Source: Streptomyces milbemycinicus (GTDB taxonomy: Bacteria; Actinomycetota; Actinomycetes; Streptomycetales; Streptomycetaceae). From it: a stretch of DNA of 33,751 nt. The stretch's first letter is position 1. Each line of letters begins with the position of its first letter. The stretch spans positions 1 through 33,751 of the forward strand of contig NZ_MUNE01000044.1 in assembly GCF_002154605.1 (NCBI RefSeq), in the 5' to 3' direction. Shown piece after piece: positions 15,491 to 22,807 of the stretch. Below the pieces are notes generated by a model. The model was not told the origin of the DNA. It saw only the letters and a program-made list of their open reading frames with translations, and searched no databases. Both the position numbers and the translations under genes were made by a program.

Positions 15491-15503
15491 GGCCCGTGAG
15501 GGC

Positions 15504-17728
15504 CTATCCGGCGTCCCGCTTCTTGTTGCGCTCCGTAATCACGGTGGCGATGTCGTCGCGCTTGATGCCGCGCTTGTTGACCTGCTCGCCGTCGATGCGG
15601 CGGCTGATCTGGACCGTGCCGATACCGAACGGCTTGAGCGCGGCGGTGAGCGCTTCTGCCTTGGGCTTGGGCTCCAGCTCCGCCCACGGCCGTAGACCTC
15701 GGCGCGCAGGTCGGCGAGACGGTCGACGATGGTCTCGGACCACACCTTGGTCTCGCCCTTGCCGAGCACCGCGGCAACGTCGTCCAGGATCGTGGCGGAG
15801 ACCTCCGGCGCCGGGGCGTCCCCGGCCGCGTCGCCCGACAGGGTGCCCTCGGCCTCGCGCAGTGCGGCGGCGCGGGTCAGGATGCGCTCCGCGTCCCGGC
15901 CGTCGGCCAGGTAGGTGCGGACGATGCCGGAGTCATCGGACATGCCCTTGAGCAGACCCACACCCTTGTGGGACTTCAGCAGCTTCGACGCGTCCAACCC
16001 CTCGCTGTACGAGCCCGCACCGAGGATGGTGTCCGAGACCTGGTAGGCGCCGACCCGCAGCGCGAACCGGGCCTGGTGCTGGTCACGCAGCTCCGAGGGG
16101 CACGCCTTGTCGTCCGGCTTCTGCGTCGCCGTCATCACCGAGACACCGACGGCCGGGGCGACCCGGGCGAGGTAGACCATCAGAGACAGGATCTCCCTGC
16201 CGTGCTCGGGGTGGGTCAGGTACTCCTGCACCTCATCCACCACGAACAGCGTCAGCGGCATGTTCAGCTTCTTGTCCCGGCTGATCTCCGGGGTCAGCTT
16301 GCCCTCCGGGCAGACATGCAGCGGCAGTTCCGACAGCCGGTGGTACCGGTCCTCCACATCCGCCTTCAGCTCCCGCAGCGAAGTCAGCAGATGCTGAACC
16401 GGGTCGAACCCGCTCTTCGGCACGATGCCGAACCCGATGCGGTGGGCAACCTTGGCGAACGTGCGCCAGTCCGGTGACGCCTTCCCGTCGAACACGTACA
16501 GCCTCACGTACGGGTCCAGCGCGGCGGCAAGGGCGATCGTGCGGGCGGAGAACGTCTTGCCCTGACGCGGCACGGCGCCGACCAGCAGCGACAGCCACAG
16601 CATCGTGGCCATGACCGGGTTGCCGCGCTCGTCCACGCCCCACGGGAACGGCTTCCAGAAGTCCACCCGCGTCGCCCCGAGCAGCGGCGACTTGCCCGAC
16701 GGCACGGCGAGCGGGTCACGGTCGGCGATCCAGTACGACACCCGCCGCCCGCTCGTCTCGTCCTTGTCCAGGAACAACTGAGTCGGTGCAATGTCCATAC
16801 CGGAGGCGAGACGCGCATGCGCCTTCATCGCGTCCTCGAACGTCTTGCCGTACGGCAGATCCACCACGACCCGCCATCCGTCGCCATCCCGGCCGATCGG
16901 CCGCGGGAAAGCGATCGTCTGATCCTTGCTGGTCAGCCCGGCCACCTCGTGCGCCCGGATGACGATGTCCGAGGACAGCCGCCGCTTGCGGAACGTCACC
17001 TTCGCCAGATCGATCAGCGGCCGGTCAGCCGGCGCCCCCACCACCCCGAGCGTGGTTGTCAGGGCGGCGATGGACACCAGGAGCAGCCACGACGGCGCCA
17101 TGACGTACAGCGTCAGGGCGGCGGCGAGGCCGATGAAGGCGGCGATCGTGGCCACGATGCCCCGCAGCCTCACCCGGTCGTTGCGCTGCCGCGACAGCTT
17201 CAGGTACTCCGCCGCGTCCTCCGCCGCCACAGCGGCATGCCGCAGAGGCTTGCCCTCGGCGTCGAAGACCCACCGACCGATCGCGGCCGACCAGCGCCAC
17301 GCCCCGCGGGGCGAGTAGATGAGAATCTTCGGGGTGTAGATGCAGGGCAGGCGCACGGCGTGGTAGCCGACCACGGCCGAGTAGTGGCGCACGGCCCACT
17401 TGCGCACGGCCGTGCGCTGGTCGGGCAGCTTCACCCAATCCGGCAGCACCGGCAAGCGCGCCTTGTCCTTGGCCTCCATCCACTCCGCCACCGACGGCGG
17501 GTAGACCTCGCGCGCCGGGTCAACCGGCTCGCCGTCGGCCAGCCCCTCGGCCTCAGGGTCGTCGGTGTCGGGGAGTTCGGCCTCCCACTCCCCCGGCTTC
17601 ACCGGACCCTCGGCAGGGGCAGCGGCAGGGGTGGCGTCTTTCTTCAGCGGGAACGGCAACACCTCGGCCGTCCGCTCGTTGGTGTCCTCCGGCTCATCCG
17701 GGGGCGGGAACGCGGTGGTTTCCGTCAC
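15504..17728 (-). CDS. traB: TraB/FtsK-type conjugal DNA translocase, C-terminal frameshift
   Basis: GTG 17728 follows GGAG. An acidic disordered N-terminus (residues 1-75) is followed by two membrane helices (about 190-233) and the FtsK/SpoIIIE motor: Walker A GAVPRQGKT (384-392) and Walker B LFVVDEVQEYL (D497, E498). It forms a hexameric pore that moves double-stranded DNA. As written, the frame changes near 15688-15693 after LRAEVYG and ends at 15539 in Arg/Ser-rich nonsense. Restoring one C there (GGCCGTGG to GGCCCGTGG) rejoins the frame reading WAELEPKPKAEALTAALKPFGIGTVQISRRIDG and ending at 15504. That segment is the winged-helix gamma-like domain that recognises clt. Either a real one-base loss or a homopolymer error explains it. 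Confidence 0.85.
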
Positions 17729-17812
17729 GATGTACCTACTCCTTCGGGAGTCGAAGGGTCCGGTCGGCTTGCTGTGGAAGGTCGGGCGGCCGGACCCGGG
17801 ATTCGGGGTAGT

Positions 17813-18196
17813 TCAGGCGACGCGCTGTTCCTCGGGATAGGCGCAGGTCACGCAGGTTCCGAGCGCGGCCGGAAGGACGTATCCGGCGTCCCGACGGCAC
17901 TTGGGGCAGCGGCGGCGGGCGCGCATCATCGCTTCGTGCGCACGCCACCGCGCCGGGGTCATCGGACGCACCGGCCGGGCGAGGTCGACCCGGTACAGGT
18001 ACGCGGTCAGCGGTTCCCGCCGACGACGCGGGCGCAGGATCTGCGCCGCGACATCCTGACCACCCGGCCGCAGTCCCCGACTGCGCAGTTGGCGGCGGGT
18101 GGCCAAGTCGTCCGGGGCGCACCTCCACGGGAAGGTGGGGATGCCGAAGCGCTCCCCGGCCGGGTCGAAGCAGTCGGCGAGGGTCAGCCGCTTCAC
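17813..18196 (-). CDS. RRQRL-motif zinc-binding protein
   Basis: A 127-residue protein with ATRRQLRSRGLRPGGQDV near the middle (variant of the RRQRL motif seen in actinomycete element proteins), LYRVDLARPVRPMTPARW, and a C-terminal two-knuckle site CPKCRRDAGYVLP with CVTC. It overlaps the upstream membrane protein gene by 4 bp and precedes traB by 84 bp. That gap contains a GGGTCCGG/CCGGACCC hairpin without the shared loop. Role unknown. Confidence 0.8.
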   Translation of the reverse strand: MKRLTLADCFDPAGERFGIPTFPWRCAPDDLATRRQLRSRGLRPGGQDVAAQILRPRRRREPLTAYLYRVDLARPVRPMTPARWRAHEAMMRARRRCPKCRRDAGYVLPAALGTCVTCAYPEEQRVA

Positions 18197-19356
18197 GCGG
18201 CCTTACCGCCGTCGTCAGCGCGTTCGGCAAGGATCGTGTCCCGCAGCATCCGCGCATTGGCCGGCGAGGTGCGGACCGTGCGGCGGATGCCCTCCGCCGT
18301 GATCCGGTCGGCGGGCCAGTCGGCCGTAGCGGTACGGGCCTCAGTGAGCAACTGTTCGGCCGTGCGCTTTGGCCGGGGCGACCGCGCCACCTCCGGAACC
18401 CGGCCGGTCGCCCGACGGGATCGGGGGGAGTCGGCCGCCACCGCCCGCCGACTGGTCGGCGAAGGATCGGCCTTGACCGGGTCGACCGCCGGGGCGATCG
18501 CGGGCGCCGGCTTGAGGGGGAGAGTCGGCTTCACGAAGTCGACCGCCACCGGATCGGGCACCGAAAACCGGGTGAGCACGACCGACGGCGCCGGGGTCGA
18601 TTCCCGCAGGTCAGCCGTAGACCGATTCCTCATAGTCTCAGTGGATTCCTCCGCATTCGAGACCGGGGCGGATACGGGGCCGGTGCCGCCGAACATCGAG
18701 GCGAGTGCGGCATCCGCGCCGTCCGTGATTCGGTTGCGCTGGACATCCAGCAGCCTCGATCCGAGCGCCGCGTCCCCGACTCCGACCTTGCGGGCCAGAC
18801 GCCATGACTTGCGCTCCGACCACCACTTGATCCGATTGCTCGGGTGGTGTGTGGCGCGGGCGCGGTGGTAGGCGAGGGCCTGCACGATGTCGGCGGTGCG
18901 CCGCTCGTTCTCCGCGTCGCGGCCGTCGGTGTGGACGACGATCCGGCGGGCGAGGAACGCCATGCCCTCCGCCGAGACGGACATGCCCATCGGGGTGAGC
19001 GCGTAGATCACGGTCCGCCCCGGGTCAGGCGCGGCCATGGCACCCATGACGGCGGCGGCGGACGGCAACGCCCACAGCCCGATCCGTACGACGCGCGGCG
19101 AGGACTGCCCCAGCATGGTCAGTCCCAGCAGGACCAGGGCGAGGACGGCCGTGGCGCCCTCACCGGCACCGAGAGCACCGAGTGCGGTCCCCGTGCCGTA
19201 GGCGTGACCGATGTTGCTGTATGTGCCGATCCCGCCGACAACGCCCGTGGCGAGCATCGGCACGAACGCGGCCGTCAGAACCCCGATCTGAACCTTCGTC
19301 AGTGGCTTGCGCGTCTGCGTCACGCCACTTCCCTGGGTACGGCGTTCGGTAGTCAC
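18193..19356 (-). CDS. SpdB-like conjugal spread membrane protein
   Basis: GTG 19356 has an excellent AGGAGG site and overlaps the previous stop by 4 bp. The first 150 residues hold about four membrane helices (VLTAAFVPMLATGVVGGIGTY, GATAVLALVLLGLTML, IGLWALPSAAAVMGAMAA, and a weaker TVIYALTPMGMSVS stretch). A cytoplasmic tail of about 230 residues follows, with an Arg/Trp-rich stretch, a disordered Pro/Ala region and a C-terminal helical domain (TAEQLLTEARTATADWP...). Topology and location beside traB fit the Spd proteins that extend plasmid spread in mycelium. Confidence 0.75.
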   Translation of the reverse strand: MTTERRTQGSGVTQTRKPLTKVQIGVLTAAFVPMLATGVVGGIGTYSNIGHAYGTGTALGALGAGEGATAVLALVLLGLTMLGQSSPRVVRIGLWALPSAAAVMGAMAAPDPGRTVIYALTPMGMSVSAEGMAFLARRIVVHTDGRDAENERRTADIVQALAYHRARATHHPSNRIKWWSERKSWRLARKVGVGDAALGSRLLDVQRNRITDGADAALASMFGGTGPVSAPVSNAEESTETMRNRSTADLRESTPAPSVVLTRFSVPDPVAVDFVKPTLPLKPAPAIAPAVDPVKADPSPTSRRAVAADSPRSRRATGRVPEVARSPRPKRTAEQLLTEARTATADWPADRITAEGIRRTVRTSPANARMLRDTILAERADDGGKAA

Positions 19357-19571
19357 GGGTGCCACCTCCTGAGGCGGTGCGCGGCAAGGCCCAGGAGGAA
19401 CGCCCACACGACCGGCTGAGCAGCCGTCCAGACCAGCAGCGCGCCGAGCGCGGCAAGAACGCCGAGGGTGACGCCAGGGGCCTGGAGGGCCAGGATGAGC
19501 AGCAGGCATCCGAGCAGGACGTAGTTGAGGAACCGGGCTCCTGCCCCGGTCCGCGTGGTGGTTCCGTTCAC
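19353..19571 (-). CDS. small two-helix membrane protein, 72 aa
   Basis: FLNYVLLGCLLLILALQAPGV and VLAALGALLVWTAAQPVVWAFLLGL are two membrane segments, with a basic end (HRLRRWHP). It overlaps the GGDEF gene stop and the SpdB-like start by 4 bp each, so all three are translationally coupled. Probably a Spd-type component; it could also belong with the cyclase pair. Confidence 0.7.
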   Translation of the reverse strand: MNGTTTRTGAGARFLNYVLLGCLLLILALQAPGVTLGVLAALGALLVWTAAQPVVWAFLLGLAAHRLRRWHP

Positions 19572-20218
19572 CGTGCACTTCCTTCCGGGGCGTCGTCGGT
19601 GCCGGGGCGGCCGTCGCGGCGGCCGTTGACCGTGCGATAGGCGGGCGTGGGGTTGCAGGCGATGGACCAGCCGCCGCCGGTCTGCTTGACCGCGTACATG
19701 ACCTCATCCGCACGGCGCATCGCTGTGGACAGGTCCACGGGAGTGCGGCGGGGGTGCCAGTAGGCGCCGATCGAGGCACCGACGAACACCGGCCGACCCT
19801 CGAACCGCACGGGCTCACACAGCGCGGTGTGCAGCCGCCCCAGCTCCCAGCGCAGTTCCGCCAGGCTGCGGACATAGATGGCGGCGGCGAACTCATCCCC
19901 GCCCAACCGGGCCACCACCCCGCCGGCAACCCGCTTCCAGCAGATCAGCCGGGAACCGACGGCCCGCAGCGCGGCATCCCCAGCCGCATGCCAGGCCGAA
20001 TCGTTCAGCGTCTTGAAGCCATCCAGATCTACGATCAGCACCGCACAGGACCCGCCAGCAAGCAGCTTCCGGGCCCGGCGCTCGAACGCGTCACGGCCCA
20101 GCAGGCCCGTGAGCGGGTCACGGCGAGCCGCCTCAATACGGCGCCGGAACCACAGACCATGCACGGCCCATCCGGCGGCCAGCGGCCCGGCAGCGGCCAC
20201 AGTGTGCAGAGTGCTCAC
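19568..20218 (-). CDS. GGDEF-domain nucleotide cyclase
   Basis: GTG 20218 overlaps the PycTM-like stop by 4 bp; the 216-residue product starts with a hydrophobic stretch (residues 3-23) that may tether it to the membrane. The diguanylate-cyclase domain follows in full: DPLTGLLGRDAF (34-45), LIVDLDGFKTLND with metal-binding D64 (61-73), AAGDAALRAVGSRL, and an intact RLGGDEF (104-110). No RxxD inhibitory site precedes GGDEF. The product is presumably c-di-GMP or a related cyclic dinucleotide. Its place between a PycTM-like effector and transfer membrane proteins is unusual and suggests it makes a signal sensed at the membrane. No EAL/HD-GYP phosphodiesterase gene is nearby, though an HD protein lies at 23.3 kb. 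Confidence 0.9.
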   Translation of the reverse strand: MSTLHTVAAAGPLAAGWAVHGLWFRRRIEAARRDPLTGLLGRDAFERRARKLLAGGSCAVLIVDLDGFKTLNDSAWHAAGDAALRAVGSRLICWKRVAGGVVARLGGDEFAAAIYVRSLAELRWELGRLHTALCEPVRFEGRPVFVGASIGAYWHPRRTPVDLSTAMRRADEVMYAVKQTGGGWSIACNPTPAYRTVNGRRDGRPGTDDAPEGSAR

Positions 20219-20670
20219 AGCGCACCTCCCGCCGCGATACCGGCGGCCACGAGCAGCAGCACACCGGCCACGCAGGTCAGGTCGACCGCGCGGCGGAGGT
20301 TGGCGAACTTGGCGACCGCGATACGCGAGAGGTTCGCGATGTCCTGTTCGCGCCGATCCTCGGCCAGCGTCGCGCGAATCTGCTCGGCCGAGAGCGTCGC
20401 CCACAGGGGAAAGCCCATCGGACGGGCACCACCCAGGTTCGGCCGCACTGCCCGCAGCAGCAAGGCCGCAGCGGTGACCAACAGGGCCACGCCCGTACCG
20501 CCGACCGCATAGGCGGGGGCCGGAAGGTGCGCGTCGTTGGCGACGGTCCATACGCCAGCCAGCAAGGCGCCGATGAACGCCAAGAGCAGGCTGGTCTTGC
20601 TGTCGGTCCGGGCGATTTCCGCCTTCACCTCCGCATGCGCGGCGGTCAGGTTCTGCTCGATGGTGCTCAT
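20215..20670 (-). CDS. PycTM-like (DUF5706) membrane effector protein
   Basis: ATG 20670 overlaps the upstream stop by 4 bp (151 residues). The N-terminal helix ends in AEIARTDSKTSLLLAFIGALLAGVWTVA, the hallmark entry into TM1 of Pycsar TM effectors (D-x-K-x-x-x-LL). TM2 is AVGGTGVALLVTAAALLL, then a long cytoplasmic helix (AEDRREQDIANLSRIAVAKFANLRRAV), then TM3 (CVAGVLLLVAAGI). In Pycsar defence, PycTM is activated by cCMP or cUMP made by PycC and disrupts the membrane. Here the neighbour is a GGDEF enzyme instead of a PycC, in a conjugation operon, so the ligand and the role are unknown. Confidence 0.8.
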   Translation of the reverse strand: MSTIEQNLTAAHAEVKAEIARTDSKTSLLLAFIGALLAGVWTVANDAHLPAPAYAVGGTGVALLVTAAALLLRAVRPNLGGARPMGFPLWATLSAEQIRATLAEDRREQDIANLSRIAVAKFANLRRAVDLTCVAGVLLLVAAGIAAGGAL

Positions 20671-20963
20671 GCCGCTTCCCCCGTCCCCAGCCGGTTGCTG
20701 CGAGCGGCGCGCAGGAACGGCACCGTGTGGGTCAGCGCCTCGGCGTACAGGGCGTCCCAACCGGCGATCTCGTCACCGGCCTCCGCCTCCGCACGCAGAT
20801 CGGCGAGGATGTCACGGGCCGCATCCTCACGGGCGGCACGCTCGCCGTCCGTCTCGAACTTCAACGGGCCCCGAAACAGGTCAGCGTCGATACCGAGCGC
20901 CAGTTCCGCGAACTCGATGTCGCCGTGCGCTTCCTGGCCGGCGACGAACGTGCGCATACGCAT
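20667..20963 (-). CDS. conserved hypothetical protein, 98 aa
   Basis: An acidic, Ala/Glu-rich helical protein (ERAAREDAARDILADLRAEAEAGDEIAG) beginning MRMRTFVAGQEAHGDIEFAELALGI. ATG 20963 follows AAGAGGAGAG. It opens a set of 4-bp-overlapping genes that continues through the PycTM-like, GGDEF and Spd genes, and it carries the composite hairpin leader. No family is recognised; it could regulate the pair behind it. Confidence 0.72.
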   Translation of the reverse strand: MRMRTFVAGQEAHGDIEFAELALGIDADLFRGPLKFETDGERAAREDAARDILADLRAEAEAGDEIAGWDALYAEALTHTVPFLRAARSNRLGTGEAA

Positions 20964-20989
20964 GATGGATCTCTCCTCTTGCTACGTCG

Positions 20990-21111
20990 GGAAGGCGACC
21001 AGGCGGCGGGCTGTCCTGTCCGGGAGTGCCGCCGCACCGGAATGAGGGCCACCACCGCGCTAAGCGGCGGGCCCAGTGCCCCGGGCCGGATTCGATCCGG
21101 CTCCGTCACGG
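20990..21111 (-). promoter_or_regulatory. composite hairpin leader, copy 3
   Basis: The invariant 19-nt loop (21010-21028) is closed by GCGGCGG/CCGCCGC (21003-21009, 21029-21035). A second conserved block at 21064-21111 contains hairpin GCCGGA-TTCGA-TCCGGC (21085-21101). The whole arrangement recurs at 21585-21708. It sits upstream of the 98-aa gene. Confidence 0.72.
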
Positions 21112-21113
21112 CC

Positions 21114-21132
21114 CCCGCCGCTCTGCGGCGGG
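21114..21132. terminator. hairpin after RapZ-like gene
   Basis: CCCGCCGC (21114-21121) and GCGGCGGG (21125-21132) pair perfectly around TCT. It lies 22 bp past the RapZ-like stop in the leftward direction and has no T-tract. Confidence 0.45.
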
Positions 21133-21153
21133 TCCGGGGCTGGTGGGGCGGTG

Positions 21154-21561
21154 TCAGCGCTGGACGACGTCCTTGCCCATGTCGCGGTGGCGGACGGTCA
21201 CTGTGTGTCCGGCGGCGGTCAGCCGGTCGGCGAGGGCGCGGGCGAAGGTGGGAGCGCGGTGGCGCCCGCCGGCGCATCCGTCGGCGACCGTGACCGTTCC
21301 GGCGCTGGGGCCGGCGGCGAAGGCGGCCACCGCCGTGGCGGTCGCCTCCACCAGGGCGGCGATGCCGGGCGTGCCCATCACAGCAGCGCGCACGGGTGCG
21401 TCGTCGGCGGTCATATAGCGCAGTTCCGGCGACACGTGAGGGTCGCGGAAGTGGTGGCGCAGGTCGATCGTGAGATGCGCCGGCGGGGGCGCGTCGTGCA
21501 GGTAACCGAACGAGATGATCTCAACGTTGACGGCGCCCTGGGGGGTCACGTGCTCGCTCAT
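21154..21561 (-). CDS. RapZ C-terminal-domain-like protein
   Basis: A 135-residue protein matching the C-terminal RNA-binding half of RapZ/YvcJ-type proteins: SFGYLHDAPPPAHLTIDLRHHFRDPHVSPELRYMTADDAPVRAAV, then TVTVADGCAGGRHRAPTFARALADRL and VRHRDM. The N-terminal P-loop kinase half of full RapZ is absent. In Escherichia coli the C-terminal domain binds small-RNA stem-loops; here it is the first gene of a long operon full of repeated hairpins, so a link to them is conceivable but unproven. It is preceded by the longest leader (about 295 nt). Confidence 0.8.
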   Translation of the reverse strand: MSEHVTPQGAVNVEIISFGYLHDAPPPAHLTIDLRHHFRDPHVSPELRYMTADDAPVRAAVMGTPGIAALVEATATAVAAFAAGPSAGTVTVADGCAGGRHRAPTFARALADRLTAAGHTVTVRHRDMGKDVVQR

Positions 21562-21584
21562 GCTGAGCCTCCTGATGCGTCGGG

Positions 21585-21708
21585 ATGGGAGATCCGGCGC
21601 GGCGGGCTGTCCTGTCCGGGAGTGCCGCCGCGTCCGGAGATGAGGCCAACGCCGTACGTCGCGGCGGGCCAGTGGCCCCGGGCGGAAGTCGATTCCGCGC
21701 CCTCACGG
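21585..21708 (-). promoter_or_regulatory. composite hairpin leader, copy 4
   Basis: The same 19-nt loop (21606-21624) is closed by CGCGGCGG/CCGCCGCG (21598-21605, 21625-21632), extended by TCCGG/CCGGA past one bulged T. The second block at 21661-21708 has hairpin GCGGAA-GTCGA-TTCCGC (21682-21698), whose stem differs from copy 3 by compensated changes. Confidence 0.74.
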
Positions 21709-21782
21709 CTGGACACCGGGGCCGACGGTCGTCACCCGGCCGTCACGGGGACGGGGTCAAGCCCCGTCGATCTCAAATCACT

Positions 21783-21804
21783 CTGTTGAATTCTCAAAGA
21801 ACAG
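21783..21804 (-). promoter_or_regulatory. BoxA-like rRNA-type antitermination site
   Basis: Read leftward, the sequence is CTGTTCTTTGAGAATTCAACAG, with core TGTTCTTTGAGAA at 21803-21791. This resembles the BoxA and flanking stem of actinobacterial pre-16S rRNA leaders. It lies about 50-60 nt downstream of the predicted start of the long leftward transcript. By analogy it would recruit NusB/S10 and let polymerase pass the many hairpins in this operon. Confidence 0.6.
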
Positions 21805-21851
21805 GCGCTTCCATCGAGTCCCTTCCGGGGACCCTCCGGGCGTCGCTTCTT

Positions 21852-21891
21852 GCGGTACCTGTTTTACAGGTACCGCATGGGGGCCCGTCAA
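21852..21891 (-). promoter_or_regulatory. leftward operon promoter with palindromic operator
   Basis: On the minus strand, TTGACG (-35, 21891-21886) and TGTAAA (-10, 21868-21863) are exactly 17 bp apart. The -10 lies within a perfect palindrome with arms GCGGTACCTGT (21852-21862) and ACAGGTACCGC (21866-21876) around TTT. A repressor bound there would block the promoter; the GntR protein at 23837-24298 is the obvious candidate, as KorSA is in pSAM2. The 485-bp gap 21562-22046 holds this promoter, the BoxA block and the leader, with no gene. Confidence 0.7.
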
Positions 21892-22046
21892 GTACCCCGA
21901 CGGAACCCCTTTGGCCTTGCGCCGGGACTTCTTGGCGCACATTCAGAATCGGCGCAGGTCAGGGGAGTTGGTTACCCCCTCGCTGGAAAGCTCAGGGACT
22001 TCTGGTTACGGTCATGAGTCCCTAGATGTCCCTCCGGGGGGTGCAG

Positions 22047-22805
22047 ATGTCTAACGAACGCTTGCGGTCGGCCCTGTTGGCTCGCGGCATGACAGTTCAG
22101 GACCTGGCTCAAGAGATCGAGGTCAACCCGAAGACGGTCGAACGCTGGATCACTCAAGGGAAGGTGCCGTACCGGCGGCACCAGTACGCGACGGCCGCAG
22201 CGCTCAAGGTCGACGTCACTACGCTGTGGGATGACGGTCGGACGCTTGAGAGTGCAACGGACCTGGCTAAGGCCGAAATTGTTGCCGTCTACCCGCACCG
22301 CCACACCGTGCCGCAGAGTCTGTGGCGCGAGATGTACGCACGGGCCGACAGGAACCTTGACGTTCTCGTCTACTCGGGACTCTTCCTGTCGGAGGACACC
22401 CGGTTTCACGATCTACTGAAGAAGAAGGTCGAGGGGACCACGCAGGTGCGCATCCTGCTAGGGGACCCAGACTGTGAAGCCGTTCGGCAGCGCGGCATCG
22501 ACGAAGGTCACCGGGTTATGGACGGCAAGATCCGGAATGCGTTGGTGAACTACCGGCCTCTGTTCAAGGACCATCCCGAGGTCGGCGTCCGACTGCACGC
22601 CACGACGCTCTACAACTCCATCTACCGATCCGATGACGAGATGCTGGTCAACCCCCACGTCTACGGCATCGGCGCATACATGGCGCCCGTCTTCCACTTG
22701 CGGCGCATGCCTGGCGGCGGCCTGTTCGACACGTACGCGAATAGCATCGAACAGACCTGGGGAGGCGCTCGCCAGGTTACGGACCGCGACATCACGGGAG
22801 CCTGA
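22047..22805 (+). CDS. HTH (XRE-like) regulator with DUF5919 domain
   Basis: ATG 22047 follows GGGGGG at 5 nt; an in-frame ATG at 22026 lacks a ribosome site. A Cro/CI-type helix-turn-helix (ALLARGMTVQDLAQEIEVNPKTVERWI) occupies residues about 10-55. The C-terminal domain (DVLVYSGLFLSEDTRFHDLLKKK, VRILLGDPDCEAV, LYNSIYRSDDEMLVNPHVYG) is DUF5919, which resembles a phospholipase-D-like fold lacking the HKD motif. It ends 2 bp before the Nudix start, so they form one unit. It is divergent from the main operon and may control it or its own promoter. The ligand or target is unknown. Confidence 0.82.
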   Translation: MSNERLRSALLARGMTVQDLAQEIEVNPKTVERWITQGKVPYRRHQYATAAALKVDVTTLWDDGRTLESATDLAKAEIVAVYPHRHTVPQSLWREMYARADRNLDVLVYSGLFLSEDTRFHDLLKKKVEGTTQVRILLGDPDCEAVRQRGIDEGHRVMDGKIRNALVNYRPLFKDHPEVGVRLHATTLYNSIYRSDDEMLVNPHVYGIGAYMAPVFHLRRMPGGGLFDTYANSIEQTWGGARQVTDRDITGA

Positions 22806-22807
22806 CC

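Noticed and set aside
15680..15700. Programmed frameshift in traB
   Set aside because: No X-XXY-YYZ slippery site is seen at the switch point; a one-base loss in a CCC run explains it more simply.
16817..18871. 684-aa plus-strand frame across traB and the Spd-like gene
   Set aside because: It crosses several real minus-strand genes and has shadow-like composition.
21085..21101. T-arm-like hairpin as a tRNA or tRNA fragment
   Set aside because: The loop is offset by one base from a real T-loop, the second copy has GTCGA, and no acceptor, D-arm or anticodon arm is present.
8862..21638. CRISPR array from the recurring GCTGTCCTGTCCGGG motif
   Set aside because: The copies are thousands of bases apart at gene boundaries, with no spacers and no cas genes.
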